Source: Ancylomarina sp048268005
GTDB taxonomy: Bacteria; Bacteroidota; Bacteroidia; Bacteroidales; Marinifilaceae
Assembly (NCBI GenBank): GCA_048268005.1
Contig: JBLWWJ010000005.1
Location: 248,001 to 312,000, forward strand
Reading direction: 5' to 3'
Length of the DNA: 64,000 bases
The stretch's first letter is position 1. Each line of letters starts with the position of its first letter. The position numbers and the translations under genes are program-made. The notes under the pieces are model-generated. The model was not told the origin of the DNA, ran no database searches, and was given only the letters and a program-made list of their open reading frames with translations. This document shows positions 53,623 through 62,778 of this stretch, piece after piece.

Positions 53623-53699
53623 CACGGGCTTTATCAAAGTTCGATTTGGGTGGTTTAAACTTGAGTAAGCCCGTGTATCTAAATTTACGCCACCACCCA
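53623..53699 (-). other. pseudoknot-like structured element upstream of the DUF4625 gene
   Basis: On the minus strand four segments are ordered a-b-a'-b': TGGGTGGT (53692-53699), CACGGGCTT (53667-53675), ACCACCCA (53647-53654), AAGCCCGTG (53623-53631). The 8-bp and 9-bp perfect helices interleave, with loops of 16, 12 and 15 nt, which is an H-type pseudoknot plan. It lies in the probable 5' leader, about 40-110 bases before the start codon. Confidence 0.5.
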
Positions 53700-53756
53700 T
53701 CGACAAGCCCTGTCAAATTGGCTATTCGCTATTGGTGGTAAGCTTATCTGTAAATT

Positions 53757-54155
53757 CTATAAGACAATTGTCGTTTGTTCTCTAAGAATTTCCTGCACAT
53801 CTAAACGTGACTGTTCATTGAAACTTTCAATGGTATAATCAACGGCCAAATTAAGCGATTCATATTGCCCTTCTGAAAGATGGTAAGTACAAATAATGGC
53901 TTTGAACAAGGCATCTTGACTGATTGGATTAGAAGCGCTTATGACCACACAATTTTCTTTTTCATCCAATTTTACATCTTTAAAATAATCCTTAAATTCT
54001 AGCTTTGCATTATGATTATCGATTGTTAAAGTGGGCATATTCACGGTATAATCTATCCCGTCAACCTTAGCTACTCTACCCGAAAATTCATCATCCTTAC
54101 TGCAAGAAGCAAAGGCAATTGACGCAACTAGCACTATTAATAATATCTGTTTCAT
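53757..54155 (-). CDS. lipoprotein of unknown function
   Basis: About 132 residues, with a lipoprotein signal (LVASIAFASCSKDD) and an acidic mature domain. No recognised family. The second half has YHLSEGQYESLNLAVDY and a helical C-terminus. The start at 54155 (MKQILLIVLV) gives a clean signal peptide; an upstream in-frame codon is less good. It lies between the papain-like peptidase gene and the DUF4625 gene. Confidence 0.62.
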   Translation of the reverse strand: MKQILLIVLVASIAFASCSKDDEFSGRVAKVDGIDYTVNMPTLTIDNHNAKLEFKDYFKDVKLDEKENCVVISASNPISQDALFKAIICTYHLSEGQYESLNLAVDYTIESFNEQSRLDVQEILREQTTIVL

Positions 54156-54258
54156 ATGTCTATAATTTTCTTTCAATTGTCATATGGAAGCTGCATGTCA
54201 ACTTTAATCATTCCACATCGTGTAACTTCTTCTTTAAAATTCACATGCATGTTTCATC

Positions 54259-55944
54259 TTACTTAAGTTCTATTGTTTTACACATAATCTGATTGTCAGA
54301 AAGCACTCTAACGGTGTATTTTCCCACAGGGATATTTTTCGCTTCCCAAAGCTTCACATAGGTCCCTGTACTTGTCATATCTTCAAACATATTTGCGATC
54401 ACTTTTCCATCCTCATCTAATAATTCGGCTGTTACCCCTGTCTCTTTCTTTGAATTAAGCACAACAGAAACACAGCGTTTACCAACAAGCGTTGTGAAAC
54501 CCATAAAGTCAGTTCCGTCATTATCGTTTAAAGCGGCAATAGATTTTGTATGGATTTTAATTTTCACGAACTCACCTGGCTCCAGTGTCTTCGCATCGAC
54601 AATACCTATGTATTCTTTTGCTGGTGTTCTTCTGTAGTCGACCAATGTGCAATAAAGCACTTCACCATCACCTGATTTACCTCCAGCTTCTTTATCATTA
54701 ATATTAAGGAAGAATACAGGCGAATCCTCTCCTTTAACTTCATCCAATAAATCTGTGACATCAATACCAACCTCAATGGTTTTATTAGATGACCCATACA
54801 AACCTCTCATATAATGATCACCACCCGCATTTCTCATCCATTTATGATATCGGCTGACGGAGGCATAGTTTGCATTCTGATCGGCTGCGACACCGACCTT
54901 AACACTCACATCATTTCTTGAATCATGCTCAATTCCAAGACGAATTGCAAGTTTAACCTCTCTCTCTTCGGCATCAATCATTAAACATTCCTTGCCCATA
55001 TTTCCGGTTCCCCCTTCACCCTGCTTTAAGGTGGTGAATGTATGATAGGGTGCGTAAAATTTTCCTTGATCGCCCCAGGATGTTCCCCAGGAATTTGCCA
55101 CTATAAAAGCACCCATTTCAAAACCATCTTTCTGACCATCTTTATTGTAATCCCACCATACAGAATCATCAAATCCGACAATAGCCATGGAATGCATGCC
55201 GTTGGTTCCAAATTCAGGAATGATTGCCTTTAAACCGGTATCGGTTATTTCATCATAAGGAGTTGCAGCTAATGGATCGGCAAATGCAGAAAATTGAATT
55301 AAACCTCCATGAACAGAACCATTACCATGATCGATAAGATATTGCTTCATGAGTTCCAATTCTCCGGGTATGGACGGATCGAGACGACTTAATTTTCCAA
55401 TTCTATTGGGCATACCTGCTTTATAAATATCGAAACCGGAAGCCCATTCTGTCGTGCTTTCTGTGGTATAAACCGACTCCGGAACAACACCATTGGCATC
55501 AATTGTAGCATAAACATCCCAAGCGTACGTACCTCTGTCTATACCACCATTCATAAAGTTCCAGATATACATATAATTAGCAATATTCTCAGGTAACTTA
55601 CCATCTCTGTTGAGCAAGCGGTTTAGCTCGTAAGTATATATGTAGTGGACATTGGATGCCGGACCACATGAGTTACTTATTTGACTGACTATAGGTGGAA
55701 AAAATTTGGAATCAGAATTATCAACAAAAGTAACAGCAGCTTCTCCCGACTTCACCCTTTTTAGAGTAGATGAAATGGCCAACTTGGGTATTTGGCTCAA
55801 TGCTTCGAATGCCTTTGCTTTATTTTCTGCTGTAATTTCAATTAATCCGAATCTTTTTTCGGGCAAAAGGGTATTGTCTTTATGCTGTGCATTTACCTGC
55901 AATAGGATGCATACAGCCGCAAGACTTGTTAATATTTTTTTCAT
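54259..55944 (-). CDS. exported papain-like (C1 family) cysteine peptidase with C-terminal beta domain
   Basis: A 561-residue protein: signal peptide (MKKILTSLAAVCILLQVNAQ), short propeptide-like region, then a C1-type peptidase domain (about 75-310). Active-site residues are Q88 and C93 in SQISNSCGPAS, the His in GMHSMAIVGFDD, and the Asn in ANSWGTSWGDQGKF. After about 330 come beta-rich segments and a C-terminus (GKYTVRVLSDNQIMCKTIELK) resembling a T9SS sorting domain, so the peptidase may be surface-anchored. It sits in the lipoprotein cluster. Target proteins unknown. Confidence 0.87.
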   Translation of the reverse strand: MKKILTSLAAVCILLQVNAQHKDNTLLPEKRFGLIEITAENKAKAFEALSQIPKLAISSTLKRVKSGEAAVTFVDNSDSKFFPPIVSQISNSCGPASNVHYIYTYELNRLLNRDGKLPENIANYMYIWNFMNGGIDRGTYAWDVYATIDANGVVPESVYTTESTTEWASGFDIYKAGMPNRIGKLSRLDPSIPGELELMKQYLIDHGNGSVHGGLIQFSAFADPLAATPYDEITDTGLKAIIPEFGTNGMHSMAIVGFDDSVWWDYNKDGQKDGFEMGAFIVANSWGTSWGDQGKFYAPYHTFTTLKQGEGGTGNMGKECLMIDAEEREVKLAIRLGIEHDSRNDVSVKVGVAADQNANYASVSRYHKWMRNAGGDHYMRGLYGSSNKTIEVGIDVTDLLDEVKGEDSPVFFLNINDKEAGGKSGDGEVLYCTLVDYRRTPAKEYIGIVDAKTLEPGEFVKIKIHTKSIAALNDNDGTDFMGFTTLVGKRCVSVVLNSKKETGVTAELLDEDGKVIANMFEDMTSTGTYVKLWEAKNIPVGKYTVRVLSDNQIMCKTIELK

Positions 55945-56004
55945 GTGTTATGAATTTTATAATTCAAGTGAGCTTATCTAATTAGAATAGATCTTTTACA
56001 AAAA

Positions 56005-56052
56005 AGAACCAACATGCAGGGAGTAAACACACTATACCGGCACATTGGTTCT
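56005..56052 (-). terminator. long-loop stem downstream of the first Big_2 lipoprotein gene
   Basis: AGAACCAA / TTGGTTCT (56005-56012 with 56045-56052), with an alternative pairing AAAGAACC / GGTTCTTT (56003-56010 with 56053-56060). On the minus strand a T-run follows, so it can terminate the lipoprotein transcript. Confidence 0.55.
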
Positions 56053-56080
56053 GGTTCTTTAGAATAATGTTTGTAAAATA

Positions 56081-56851
56081 TTATCCCCTCTCTATGTTGT
56101 AATAGGTCACAAGGTCGAAATCAGGACCAAAAGAAGTCTCAATTGCCACAAACTCTCCATCATAAACAATTCGCTGATTTTTTAAGACTTCGATGCCACT
56201 TATTCCAGAGGCTGCAATATCAAAAGTTGCATGATATGTATTTTTGAAATTTTCGTCATCTGCAAGCTCACCATTTACATCTTTCGTACTTCCATCTTCC
56301 ATAGAAAGTGACATGACAATTGAATTATCATCATTCATTATATATGAATATTGCGTTCTAACAGCATTAAACCAATTTTCCTTCTCTTCATCGGTTAATT
56401 CACTATTTAGCATTGCCAGAATGGTCTCCTCATCATAAATATCTCCCGATGCTTTATTGATCAGTTCAATTTTTACGCCTGTCCATTGCCCAACAATTTC
56501 AGCAGGAACATGAAAGTCTGCTCTTTCTACCGTTAATTCAATAGTCGCCTCTGATCCACTTTCATTTTCAATACCAATAATAGCAAAACCAGGTTCTACA
56601 CCAGTAACAACACCCTTATCATCAACTGTTGCCACTTCTAGGTTATAACTTCTGTAACTTAAATCCTGACCTGCAGATTCTTCAGTAACACTAATCTCAA
56701 AAGACTCTCCAGCTTTAATGGTTTTAAAGGTTTCTTCAACAGTCACTGTTCTGATTACATTATCATCATCTTCATTCGTACAAGAATAAAGTGACATCAC
56801 CATAAGTGAACACATCAATAAGGTTCTCAATTTTGCAAATCTATTTTTCAT
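56081..56851 (-). CDS. Big_2-domain lipoprotein
   Basis: A 256-residue lipoprotein (signal ending LYSC, followed by acidic NEDDDN). Residues about 35-105 form a bacterial Ig-like domain of Big_2 type (VDDKGVVTGVEPGFAIIGIE), and residues about 115-256 a beta-rich domain starting GQWTGVKIELI. It shares this two-part layout with the next two genes upstream. Function unknown; similar proteins are surface or periplasmic. Member of a three-gene tandem family. Confidence 0.75.
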   Translation of the reverse strand: MKNRFAKLRTLLMCSLMVMSLYSCTNEDDDNVIRTVTVEETFKTIKAGESFEISVTEESAGQDLSYRSYNLEVATVDDKGVVTGVEPGFAIIGIENESGSEATIELTVERADFHVPAEIVGQWTGVKIELINKASGDIYDEETILAMLNSELTDEEKENWFNAVRTQYSYIMNDDNSIVMSLSMEDGSTKDVNGELADDENFKNTYHATFDIAASGISGIEVLKNQRIVYDGEFVAIETSFGPDFDLVTYYNIERG

Positions 56852-56880
56852 CTGTATCTATTTTTCCTATTTGTCAATTA

Positions 56881-56958
56881 AAACGAGTCATCAATTAAAC
56901 AAGTATCATTCGTACACTCCAAAACATTGGGCTGGCAGCCGTTTAAACCGACTCGTTT
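56881..56958. other. long-range inverted repeat between Big_2 lipoprotein genes
   Basis: AAACGAGTC / GACTCGTTT (56881-56889 with 56950-56958), 60-nt loop containing the small hairpin GGCT-GGC-AGCC. It lies between two lipoprotein genes and could act as terminator or leader structure. Confidence 0.5.
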
Positions 56959-56983
56959 CGTAACTTCTTAAATTAATATTTGA

Positions 56984-57796
56984 TTATTCTGAGATTCTAT
57001 TAAGTTTAACTCTAATATCAATCTCTTCAACAAAAGGGAACAAACTCATTACTGCAGAATTCATATCTTCAGAAAGGGTCACCAAGGTTTCTCTTGACAC
57101 TTGTGTGCCTTCTTCATGATGTTCTACATAGTTTACAAAGTAAGCCGAGTGTTCTTTTGATCTGGACCAGGTCTGGTCACTTACATCCACTTTATAAACC
57201 CCTCTTGCAACTACAATTTCCAAATCAGAATCTTCTCCTACAGTAAAAGAAAAATCTTTCTCAAAAATGGAATTCGTATAGATAATAAATCGATTCAGAT
57301 CGGCATAAACAGATCGCTTGTCGTAATCAGTTGTGGAAACAATCGTATCATTAAGTAATTTAACAATATCCGGAACCAGATAAATGGCCTCATCCTGCCC
57401 TTCAAAATTTCTTAATACAACTTCTACCTCATTTACAGTTTCCCACTTCCCAATAAAACGATCGGGATTCACAATAACAGCACACTTTCTAGATACCTCT
57501 GGATTATCAAGAAGATAAACCTTTATAGTAGCTGTTCCTGATTTTAATGCTTCAATATTCCCTTCACTATCAATGGATACATAATCAGGATTATAAGACA
57601 ACCACCCTAGTTCCTGTGTATCGGAACCACCGGATACAACTGCCTCCAGCTTCATTTGGGTACCCAATTCAACCGTCATTTCTTCAAAAATCTTAATACT
57701 AGCTATCGTATTATCCGCATCCTCATTATCACAAGAAGTGAAAAAGAATAGGCCAATTAAGGCACCAAATATTAAATTTAACTTTAAAGCTTTCAT
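56984..57796 (-). CDS. Big_2-domain lipoprotein
   Basis: A 270-residue paralogue: lipobox FFFTSCDNED, Big_2 domain (about 35-110; VSIDSEGNIEALKSGTATIKV), C-terminal beta-rich domain starting GKWETVNEVEVVL. The C-terminal LVTLSEDMNSAVMSL aligns with LTLSEDKNKAVLDL of the neighbour upstream, which supports duplication. Function unknown. 44 bases separate it from that neighbour, so they are co-transcribed. Confidence 0.75.
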   Translation of the reverse strand: MKALKLNLIFGALIGLFFFTSCDNEDADNTIASIKIFEEMTVELGTQMKLEAVVSGGSDTQELGWLSYNPDYVSIDSEGNIEALKSGTATIKVYLLDNPEVSRKCAVIVNPDRFIGKWETVNEVEVVLRNFEGQDEAIYLVPDIVKLLNDTIVSTTDYDKRSVYADLNRFIIYTNSIFEKDFSFTVGEDSDLEIVVARGVYKVDVSDQTWSRSKEHSAYFVNYVEHHEEGTQVSRETLVTLSEDMNSAVMSLFPFVEEIDIRVKLNRISE

Positions 57797-57840
57797 CGTA
57801 ATTATGTTATATGTTTGAGTTTTAATATATCCAAAGTTTT

Positions 57841-58662
57841 TTACTGTACTCTCTCGAAAGAAATATACCAGGTATGACTTGCAGCAGGGTCAGGAGATAA
57901 ATCCAGAACTGCCTTATTTTTATCTTCACTAAGCGTTAAAACACTGTTTCTTACTCTCTTCGAATTCCAATTCTCAGTAAAATCTATATAGTATTTGTTC
58001 AATTCTATTGACTTCCATGAACAATCGGTACAGTATACACCCTCTTTTCCCAGAGTTACCTTAAGCTCATTTTGTTCCTTTATATCCAATGAGCATCCTA
58101 CACCATAAATTAATTTACATTGCTCAGCATAGGCTATATTTGCAGCAAAATCGGCTTTTTCTTCTTCTGTTGTAGCAGCAGCCAATCCTTCTTTACAATA
58201 GACCATAAACTCATCATACGTAAATTGTCCCTCTTCAGGGTTAGGCAGGCCATTGAATTGGATAATCATCTCACCTGTTCCCACAGAATTCCAAGTCCCT
58301 AATAAAACCTCCTCTTTTAAGCTTATTGTGCAGGAAGCACTTATCTCGGGATTTGAAACCAGAGTTGCTGTTATGGTAGCTGTTCCAGCAGCTTTTACGG
58401 TCACCAAACCCGTACTTGAAACAGACATAATATGAATCGCATCTGAATTCCATTTCACACTTTTACTATCGGCATTTTCGGGTTTAACGGTCGCATACAA
58501 TTGATAGGTTTCACCAATCTTTTCTAACTCAAGCTTGGTATCCGACAACACCAACTCGTCAGCCATTAGTTTGTCTGCATCTCCCTCTTTCTCGCACGAA
58601 GCGAAAAAAATCATTGCCAAACTCAGCAGCACTACAACTCTAGAAATTCTCATTTGTATCAT
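57841..58662 (-). CDS. Big_2-domain lipoprotein
   Basis: A 273-residue member of the tandem family: lipobox MIFFASCEKEG, Big_2 domain (about 37-107; MSVSSTGLVTVKAAGTATITATL), C-terminal domain starting LGTWNSVGTGEMI with several Cys residues (YCKEG, EQCKLIYGVGCS, YCTDCSW) not found in its neighbours. Start ATG at 58662 or 58653. Its 5' leader contains a 16-bp inverted repeat. Function unknown. Confidence 0.75.
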   Translation of the reverse strand: MIQMRISRVVVLLSLAMIFFASCEKEGDADKLMADELVLSDTKLELEKIGETYQLYATVKPENADSKSVKWNSDAIHIMSVSSTGLVTVKAAGTATITATLVSNPEISASCTISLKEEVLLGTWNSVGTGEMIIQFNGLPNPEEGQFTYDEFMVYCKEGLAAATTEEEKADFAANIAYAEQCKLIYGVGCSLDIKEQNELKVTLGKEGVYCTDCSWKSIELNKYYIDFTENWNSKRVRNSVLTLSEDKNKAVLDLSPDPAASHTWYISFERVQ

Positions 58663-58682
58663 TTTTACTTTTATAAAATATA

Positions 58683-58779
58683 AACAGTTCGTTAGGTTTC
58701 CGTCACCTTAGAATTAGCCTCGATTTATGATACAGAGTTATCATACTCAACACAAATTAGTTTAACCTAACGAACTGTT
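58683..58779 (-). other. 97-nt structured element with a 16-bp stem
   Basis: Perfect inverted repeat AACAGTTCGTTAGGTT / AACCTAACGAACTGTT (58683-58698 with 58764-58779), enclosing an inner hairpin TATGATA / TATCATA (58726-58732 with 58739-58745). It fills most of the gap between the LRR gene and the next lipoprotein gene on the minus strand. Terminator for the LRR gene or leader structure for the Big_2 gene are both possible. Confidence 0.6.
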
Positions 58780-58830
58780 ATTGCATATTCTCCCTATTAT
58801 TTCAGTATATTATTGTTTTACAGGAAATTA

Positions 58831-61068
58831 CTACTCTTTAGTCCATGTACCGATTGGGTACCCCCACTCAGGATGTGTTCCTGTGTTTGGGATGTAATAA
58901 AACTTAGTGGTTTCGTCGATATATAAACGGCAAGCTCCTGTTTCAATGCAAGCATCCTGAAAAACACTTTTATCCGTCACTTTTTCAGATACTTCGTCGA
59001 TAGATGTGGCATTGTAAATGATCTTAGTCAGGTTTGTCATATCCCAACATGAGATATAAAGACCTGAGTTACAATTCGATAAATTAAGCTCCTCTATCTT
59101 CGAATATGAAATAACCAAATAAGTAATTAGCGGACTGTTTGAAATATCCAAGCTGGTTAAAGCACATGATCCTCCATCAAGAGATGTTAAATTAACATTC
59201 GTCGATAAATCAAGAGTCGTTAAATTTGGACAGTCTGCAAAAGACAATGATCCTAATGCGGTATTATCTGTTACACTTAGGTTGGAAAGCGGGGTATTAG
59301 AACAGCTTAAAGCCGACAGAGAACTACAACCAGTCACATTTAGTGTTGCCAATGATTCATTATTATCGCAATAAACATCAGTCAGGCTTGTTAATGATGA
59401 CAAATTCAATTCTGTCAATTGGGTTTTTCCACAATACAATTTCTCCAGTGCAAGACATTTAGACAAGTCGATACTACTTACCGAAGTCTCATTGAAGTAC
59501 AATTCTTTCAAATTCGTACAATTCGCAACGTCTAAACTTGTTAGTTCAATCTTTTCTGTATGCAAGAACTCCAGGTTTGTCAGCATGGAACAATCGATTG
59601 TCGTGATTTTTGAACGACCAAATCTCAACTCCTTTAAGTTTGTACAAGCAGATAAATTCAAGGTCTCAACTTGCGTGTTTTGACAAGAAAAAACTTCCAG
59701 TTTTGTATTATTGGAAAGATCAATAGTCGAGATGGAAGTTTGCCCACAATTCGCTTCAAGTAATTCAGGACATTGGGTAAGATCCAATTCTGTTAAGCCA
59801 TAACAAATTGAACTTGAAAAGAATTTTAGCTTGGTACAACTGGTCAGGTCAAGTTTTGTCAGTTTCGTATTATTAACATCTAAATACTCCAATGCGTAAC
59901 AATTAGTCACATCTAATTCCTCAACATCATTCCCGGTATACTCTATTTTTTGTAATACTTTCGCATTATCAACAACAATATGTCCATTACCTGGAATGTA
60001 CAATTCCACCTCTTCATTGGCAGGCAATTTTGTTTCAACATCTTCACTATCAACAACAATATTATCCTCTAAAGAGATAAGGGTAATGGGTCTTCCATAG
60101 CCCCTAAGGTTCTTAATTGTGATTTGCGCCGGAATGTCTCTGACATTTTTCCAGCTGGCATCCTCGTAATAATAATTGGCAACTGAGCTTAATGATAACC
60201 TGCATTTACTATCAAGAACACAATAATCTTGTATTGTCTTATTATCCTTAATAGTAGCAGGAACACTTGCAATATCAGTAGCTGTGAATTGAATTTTCTC
60301 TACTTTTTCAAGCCCGGCACATGACAGTGTTTTCAGGTCTTCAAGTCCCGATAGATTCAAGCTAATGAGATCGCCATTGTTTTCAATGTCTATATTTTCA
60401 AGTTTTGTATTTTCAGCAAATGCAAATTCCTCAAAGGCCGTATTCTTACTGATAAAGTCAATTAACTTCACATTTTTAGACAAGTCTAATGTTGTGATAT
60501 TAGTCTCGCTAATATTAAGCTTTGTCAACTCAACATTCTCACTTATATCAAGAGTCGAAACACTGGTTTTTGAACAATCCAGTTCTTTCAAATTAAGTTG
60601 ATAGGCCAAATTCAATGACATAATTGCCGTATTGGCACAAGACAACTTTTCCAGCTTAACTAACTGACTCACTTTTATTTCAGCTATTCCGCTATTTGAA
60701 ACATCCAATGCCTTTAATGTAGTTAAACTATCCACATTAAATCCGATAAGCGATTGTGCAGAACAACTTAATTCATCAACAACATTATTTAAGATTCTTA
60801 AATCTGTGTTAGACGGCAAGTTAACAAGACCATCAGCAGGGATACTTAAAACTTGCTTTTTGCCAGCCTCAAGCCAATAAACCTCCTGATCCTCTAGATT
60901 GGTTTTAATGAGAACATCTAAATTCTTACTATCTTGCGTTACAAAATAGATGGTTGTCATGTCTTCGCTCTCTTTGATTTTACCATCGAGATCATCCTTC
61001 TCACAAGATCCCAAAGATCCGAGCAAAAAGATAAACGAAAAAAAGACAATTAGTTTTTTAATTTTCAT
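58831..61068 (-). CDS. large leucine-rich-repeat lipoprotein with duplicated modules
   Basis: A 745-residue lipoprotein (signal ending LGSLGSC). Two LRR blocks (about 75-275 and 385-690) carry units of the form LxxLxCxxTxLxxLDLSxN, similar to Listeria-type/BspA-like LRRs. Each block is followed by the same closing module: a short run ending QDxCxxxxxCRLxxxxxxxYY (QDYCVLDSKCRL near 285; QDACIETGACRL near 715). The protein therefore looks like an internal duplication. Such proteins act in adhesion or ligand binding at the surface. It is the first gene of the cluster. Confidence 0.85.
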   Translation of the reverse strand: MKIKKLIVFFSFIFLLGSLGSCEKDDLDGKIKESEDMTTIYFVTQDSKNLDVLIKTNLEDQEVYWLEAGKKQVLSIPADGLVNLPSNTDLRILNNVVDELSCSAQSLIGFNVDSLTTLKALDVSNSGIAEIKVSQLVKLEKLSCANTAIMSLNLAYQLNLKELDCSKTSVSTLDISENVELTKLNISETNITTLDLSKNVKLIDFISKNTAFEEFAFAENTKLENIDIENNGDLISLNLSGLEDLKTLSCAGLEKVEKIQFTATDIASVPATIKDNKTIQDYCVLDSKCRLSLSSVANYYYEDASWKNVRDIPAQITIKNLRGYGRPITLISLEDNIVVDSEDVETKLPANEEVELYIPGNGHIVVDNAKVLQKIEYTGNDVEELDVTNCYALEYLDVNNTKLTKLDLTSCTKLKFFSSSICYGLTELDLTQCPELLEANCGQTSISTIDLSNNTKLEVFSCQNTQVETLNLSACTNLKELRFGRSKITTIDCSMLTNLEFLHTEKIELTSLDVANCTNLKELYFNETSVSSIDLSKCLALEKLYCGKTQLTELNLSSLTSLTDVYCDNNESLATLNVTGCSSLSALSCSNTPLSNLSVTDNTALGSLSFADCPNLTTLDLSTNVNLTSLDGGSCALTSLDISNSPLITYLVISYSKIEELNLSNCNSGLYISCWDMTNLTKIIYNATSIDEVSEKVTDKSVFQDACIETGACRLYIDETTKFYYIPNTGTHPEWGYPIGTWTKE

Positions 61069-61758
61069 AGTTTTTCTATTTATGGGTTAGTATTTAGGTC
61101 GAATATATTTCAGGTGTGCGGGATAAAAAATATTTTTATCTCAATGGCTCATTATATGTATCGATTGCCATATTTTCACGCATGATCGATTTTTTGAATA
61201 TTGTATTCAAGCATACACCCACTTAAAAACGCTGTAAATTTTGATTGTCTGAATTGGTTTGCCTGCTGGTATGAGGTAATTCTAAAAAATTAAAGCTGAC
61301 ATTCTCTGTCTGTCTTCTGGTATTGTGGCTGGAGCTTTTTTTCGGTATTAACAGGATACATGCCTCCTGTTTAAATAAGGTCTTGTTCGTAAACTACAAC
61401 AGCAACAAATTATCAAAAAAATAAAAAGCGGCCTTTCGTAACTGCATCATAGTTAGAACATCATGTTTGTGAGACCATCACCTGCTTATGATGAAAGATA
61501 ACAGAAAGGAAATATGCTTAAAAACATTCAGAACAAAAACATAACTGAAGATCTGATGCTTATAAATATTAAAAAAAAGTATCGCTGAAAAAGCAGACTG
61601 GCAACCAAGCTTTTACATGTAGTCCGAAATCTAAACAAGAATCGGTAGGTGCCTGCTTTTTTTTCAAGTGCAAATCTACCACTCATGTTTTGAACTTATT
61701 TTTCCTACTTTAGAGCCCTATAGTTTCAGGAAATTTTCAAAAGCCTTAAAAATTTAAT
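61069..61758. other. gene-free 690-bp divergent region
   Basis: No convincing gene. It contains the AT hairpin GATAAAAA / TTTTTATC (61122-61129 with 61133-61140) near the LRR gene leader and AACAGGA / TCCTGTT (61350-61356 with 61365-61371). Promoters for the LRR gene and the LytS-type kinase gene must lie here, but I find no clear TAnnTTTG box. Confidence 0.5.
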
Positions 61759-62778
61759 ATGCCAATAGGGAAACAGCAATACCAAATAATACTTCTGCAT
61801 TTTATACTTTGGTGTATCTTAATTTTACCCCCCTATTTATTTGTGGATAAAGTTGTACTAGCCAATAACTACAAACAGTTCATTAGTGAAAATTTATTCT
61901 CACTGGCCATTTTTTATTTGAACTATTTTTTACTTGTTAGTCACTTTGTTAGCTGGAAAAAAATTGTGATTTACTTGCTGTTTCTTGCCATCATATCATT
62001 CTTTTGTTTTTCTATTATGCTTGGCTATCAGCTCTATGTAAAAGATATCTTCGTATGGAATACAAAAGGGTATTTAAAAAACTACACATACAATATTCCT
62101 TCTATACTATACTATTCTGTGATTGCTGTTTTTGCAAGATCTTACTACGACCTACAAAAAAGCTTAAAAAGAGAATATCAGTTGAAAAACGAAAAAATTT
62201 CAACTGAACTTAACTATTTAAAGAGCCAGATAGATCCACACTTTTTCTTTAACAATCTAAATAACATCTACAGTCTGGCAGTAAAAAAAGATGAGAATAT
62301 AACAGTGATGATTTCACGTCTTTCAGACATGATGCGCTCGTATATATTTAATTCCCGATTATCTAAAATATCGCTTGAAAAAGAGATTGATTTTATAGAA
62401 AACTTTGTATACTTCCAGCTACTTAAAAAACCAAAATCCACTGATATTGACGTCTATAGCGAAGGTAATCTGAGTGATTGTTTTATCACGCCCATGCTAT
62501 TGATAAATTTTGTAGAGAACGCCTTTAAGCACTCTAATATATTTCATAATCCTGAAGCCAGTATATCTATCAATTGTTTTGTTGATGAATCAAAGAATTT
62601 GGAATTCCAGGTAGAAAATACAATCTACGAACTGCCCAATCAGTCAGTTTCAGGCATTGGTAATACAAACACAAAACGCAGGTTGGATCTCTTATATCCA
62701 GACAGATATAAACTTATAGAAGAAACCCATGCCAATATGTATTCTGTTGTTTTAAAAATTTATAATAAAACTAAGTAA
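61759..62778 (+). CDS. LytS-family membrane sensor histidine kinase
   Basis: A 339-residue kinase with four hydrophobic helices in the first 135 residues and a cytoplasmic kinase part. The phospho-acceptor is H161 in LKSQIDPHFFFNNLNNIYSLA, the signature of the LytS/YehU His_kinase family, followed by a HATPase domain with NFVENAFKHS and GIGNTNTKRRLDLLY. The stop codon overlaps the start of the response regulator gene (TAATG), so the pair is coupled. It lies next to the divergent surface lipoprotein cluster, which is a candidate target. Confidence 0.92.
   Translation: MPIGKQQYQIILLHFILWCILILPPYLFVDKVVLANNYKQFISENLFSLAIFYLNYFLLVSHFVSWKKIVIYLLFLAIISFFCFSIMLGYQLYVKDIFVWNTKGYLKNYTYNIPSILYYSVIAVFARSYYDLQKSLKREYQLKNEKISTELNYLKSQIDPHFFFNNLNNIYSLAVKKDENITVMISRLSDMMRSYIFNSRLSKISLEKEIDFIENFVYFQLLKKPKSTDIDVYSEGNLSDCFITPMLLINFVENAFKHSNIFHNPEASISINCFVDESKNLEFQVENTIYELPNQSVSGIGNTNTKRRLDLLYPDRYKLIEETHANMYSVVLKIYNKTK

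Noticed and set aside
53587..58779. Integron-style gene cassette array, because genes are followed by inverted repeats and one repeat contains GTTAGGT and ACCTAAC
   Set aside because: The boxes lie in the wrong arms for attC polarity, stem sequences differ at the ends, one gap is only 44 bases, and no integron integrase is present.
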